From assembly GCA_001801485.1 (NCBI GenBank), contig MGXV01000052.1, positions 1 through 5,238 of the forward strand: a stretch of DNA of 5,238 bases, in the 5' to 3' direction. The stretch is from Gammaproteobacteria bacterium RIFCSPHIGHO2_12_FULL_37_14. Its GTDB lineage: Bacteria > Pseudomonadota > Gammaproteobacteria > DSM-16500. Of the stretch, positions 5,209 to 5,238 are shown piece after piece (position 1 is the stretch's first letter; each line of letters starts with the position of its first letter). A program made the translations under genes and the position numbers. The notes beneath the pieces are model-generated. The model did no database searches. It was not told the DNA's origin and saw only the letters and a program-made list of their open reading frames with translations.

Positions 5209-5238
5209 GCTATCGTTATTCAAGTTTCCCAAGAACAT

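Noticed and set aside
1..5238. CRISPR array, tRNA or rRNA, or a defence gene cluster
   Set aside because: No regularly spaced repeats or RNA gene signatures were seen. The Fic and S66 genes are broken remnants, so they do not form a working system.

Overview
The window looks like a degraded, insertion-rich stretch of an AT-rich gammaproteobacterial chromosome or plasmid. The protein families and wording of the fragments (AAA NTPase, IS30, IS66, Fic) recall Legionella and its relatives. That assignment is from memory of family sequences, not from a search, and is only an inference.

Layout. Positions 1-128 hold the last codons of an unidentified gene on the + strand, followed at once by the first ~75 residues of a P-loop NTPase (134-364) whose remainder is missing. 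It is joined to the 3' half of a peptidase S66 (LD-carboxypeptidase, LdcA/MccF-like) gene lying on the - strand (348-516). The 5' half of the same gene sits about 2.8 kb away, at 3299-3925. Between the halves is a complete IS66-family element, 517-3298 (2782 bp). It has recognisable terminal inverted repeats (GTAA.CGTC) and a perfect 8-bp target duplication, GTTGAGAG, at 509-516 and 3299-3306. Removing the element and one duplication copy restores the S66 reading frame exactly across the junction.

The IS66 element carries tnpA, tnpB and tnpC in the usual order on the - strand. tnpC is interrupted by one in-frame amber codon (1908-1910) and is otherwise full length, so it is a point mutation and not a frameshift. 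Downstream of tnpC the element has two extra small ORFs. One is a 74-aa gene with a strong ribosome binding site (592-816). The other is a 28-aa ORF that overlaps the tnpC stop (895-981). Its left end also folds into a short hairpin.

Upstream of the broken S66 gene, on the same strand, is an intact SnoaL-like / ester cyclase-type gene (3940-4470). The S66 gene's Shine-Dalgarno overlaps its stop codon, so the two probably formed an operon. Positions 4471-4748 are non-coding and end in a palindromic, transposon-end-like sequence. Next come a Fic gene with its catalytic middle deleted (4749-5053, N-terminal and C-terminal ends fused out of frame) and the first 35 codons of an IS30-type transposase (5087-5194, - strand).

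Only the ester cyclase, tnpA, tnpB and the 74-aa ORF appear intact. The rest is gene remains from insertion, deletion and nonsense mutation. I see no rRNA, tRNA, CRISPR array or clear new defence or biosynthetic system. The most novel item is the uncharacterised cargo of the IS66 element.
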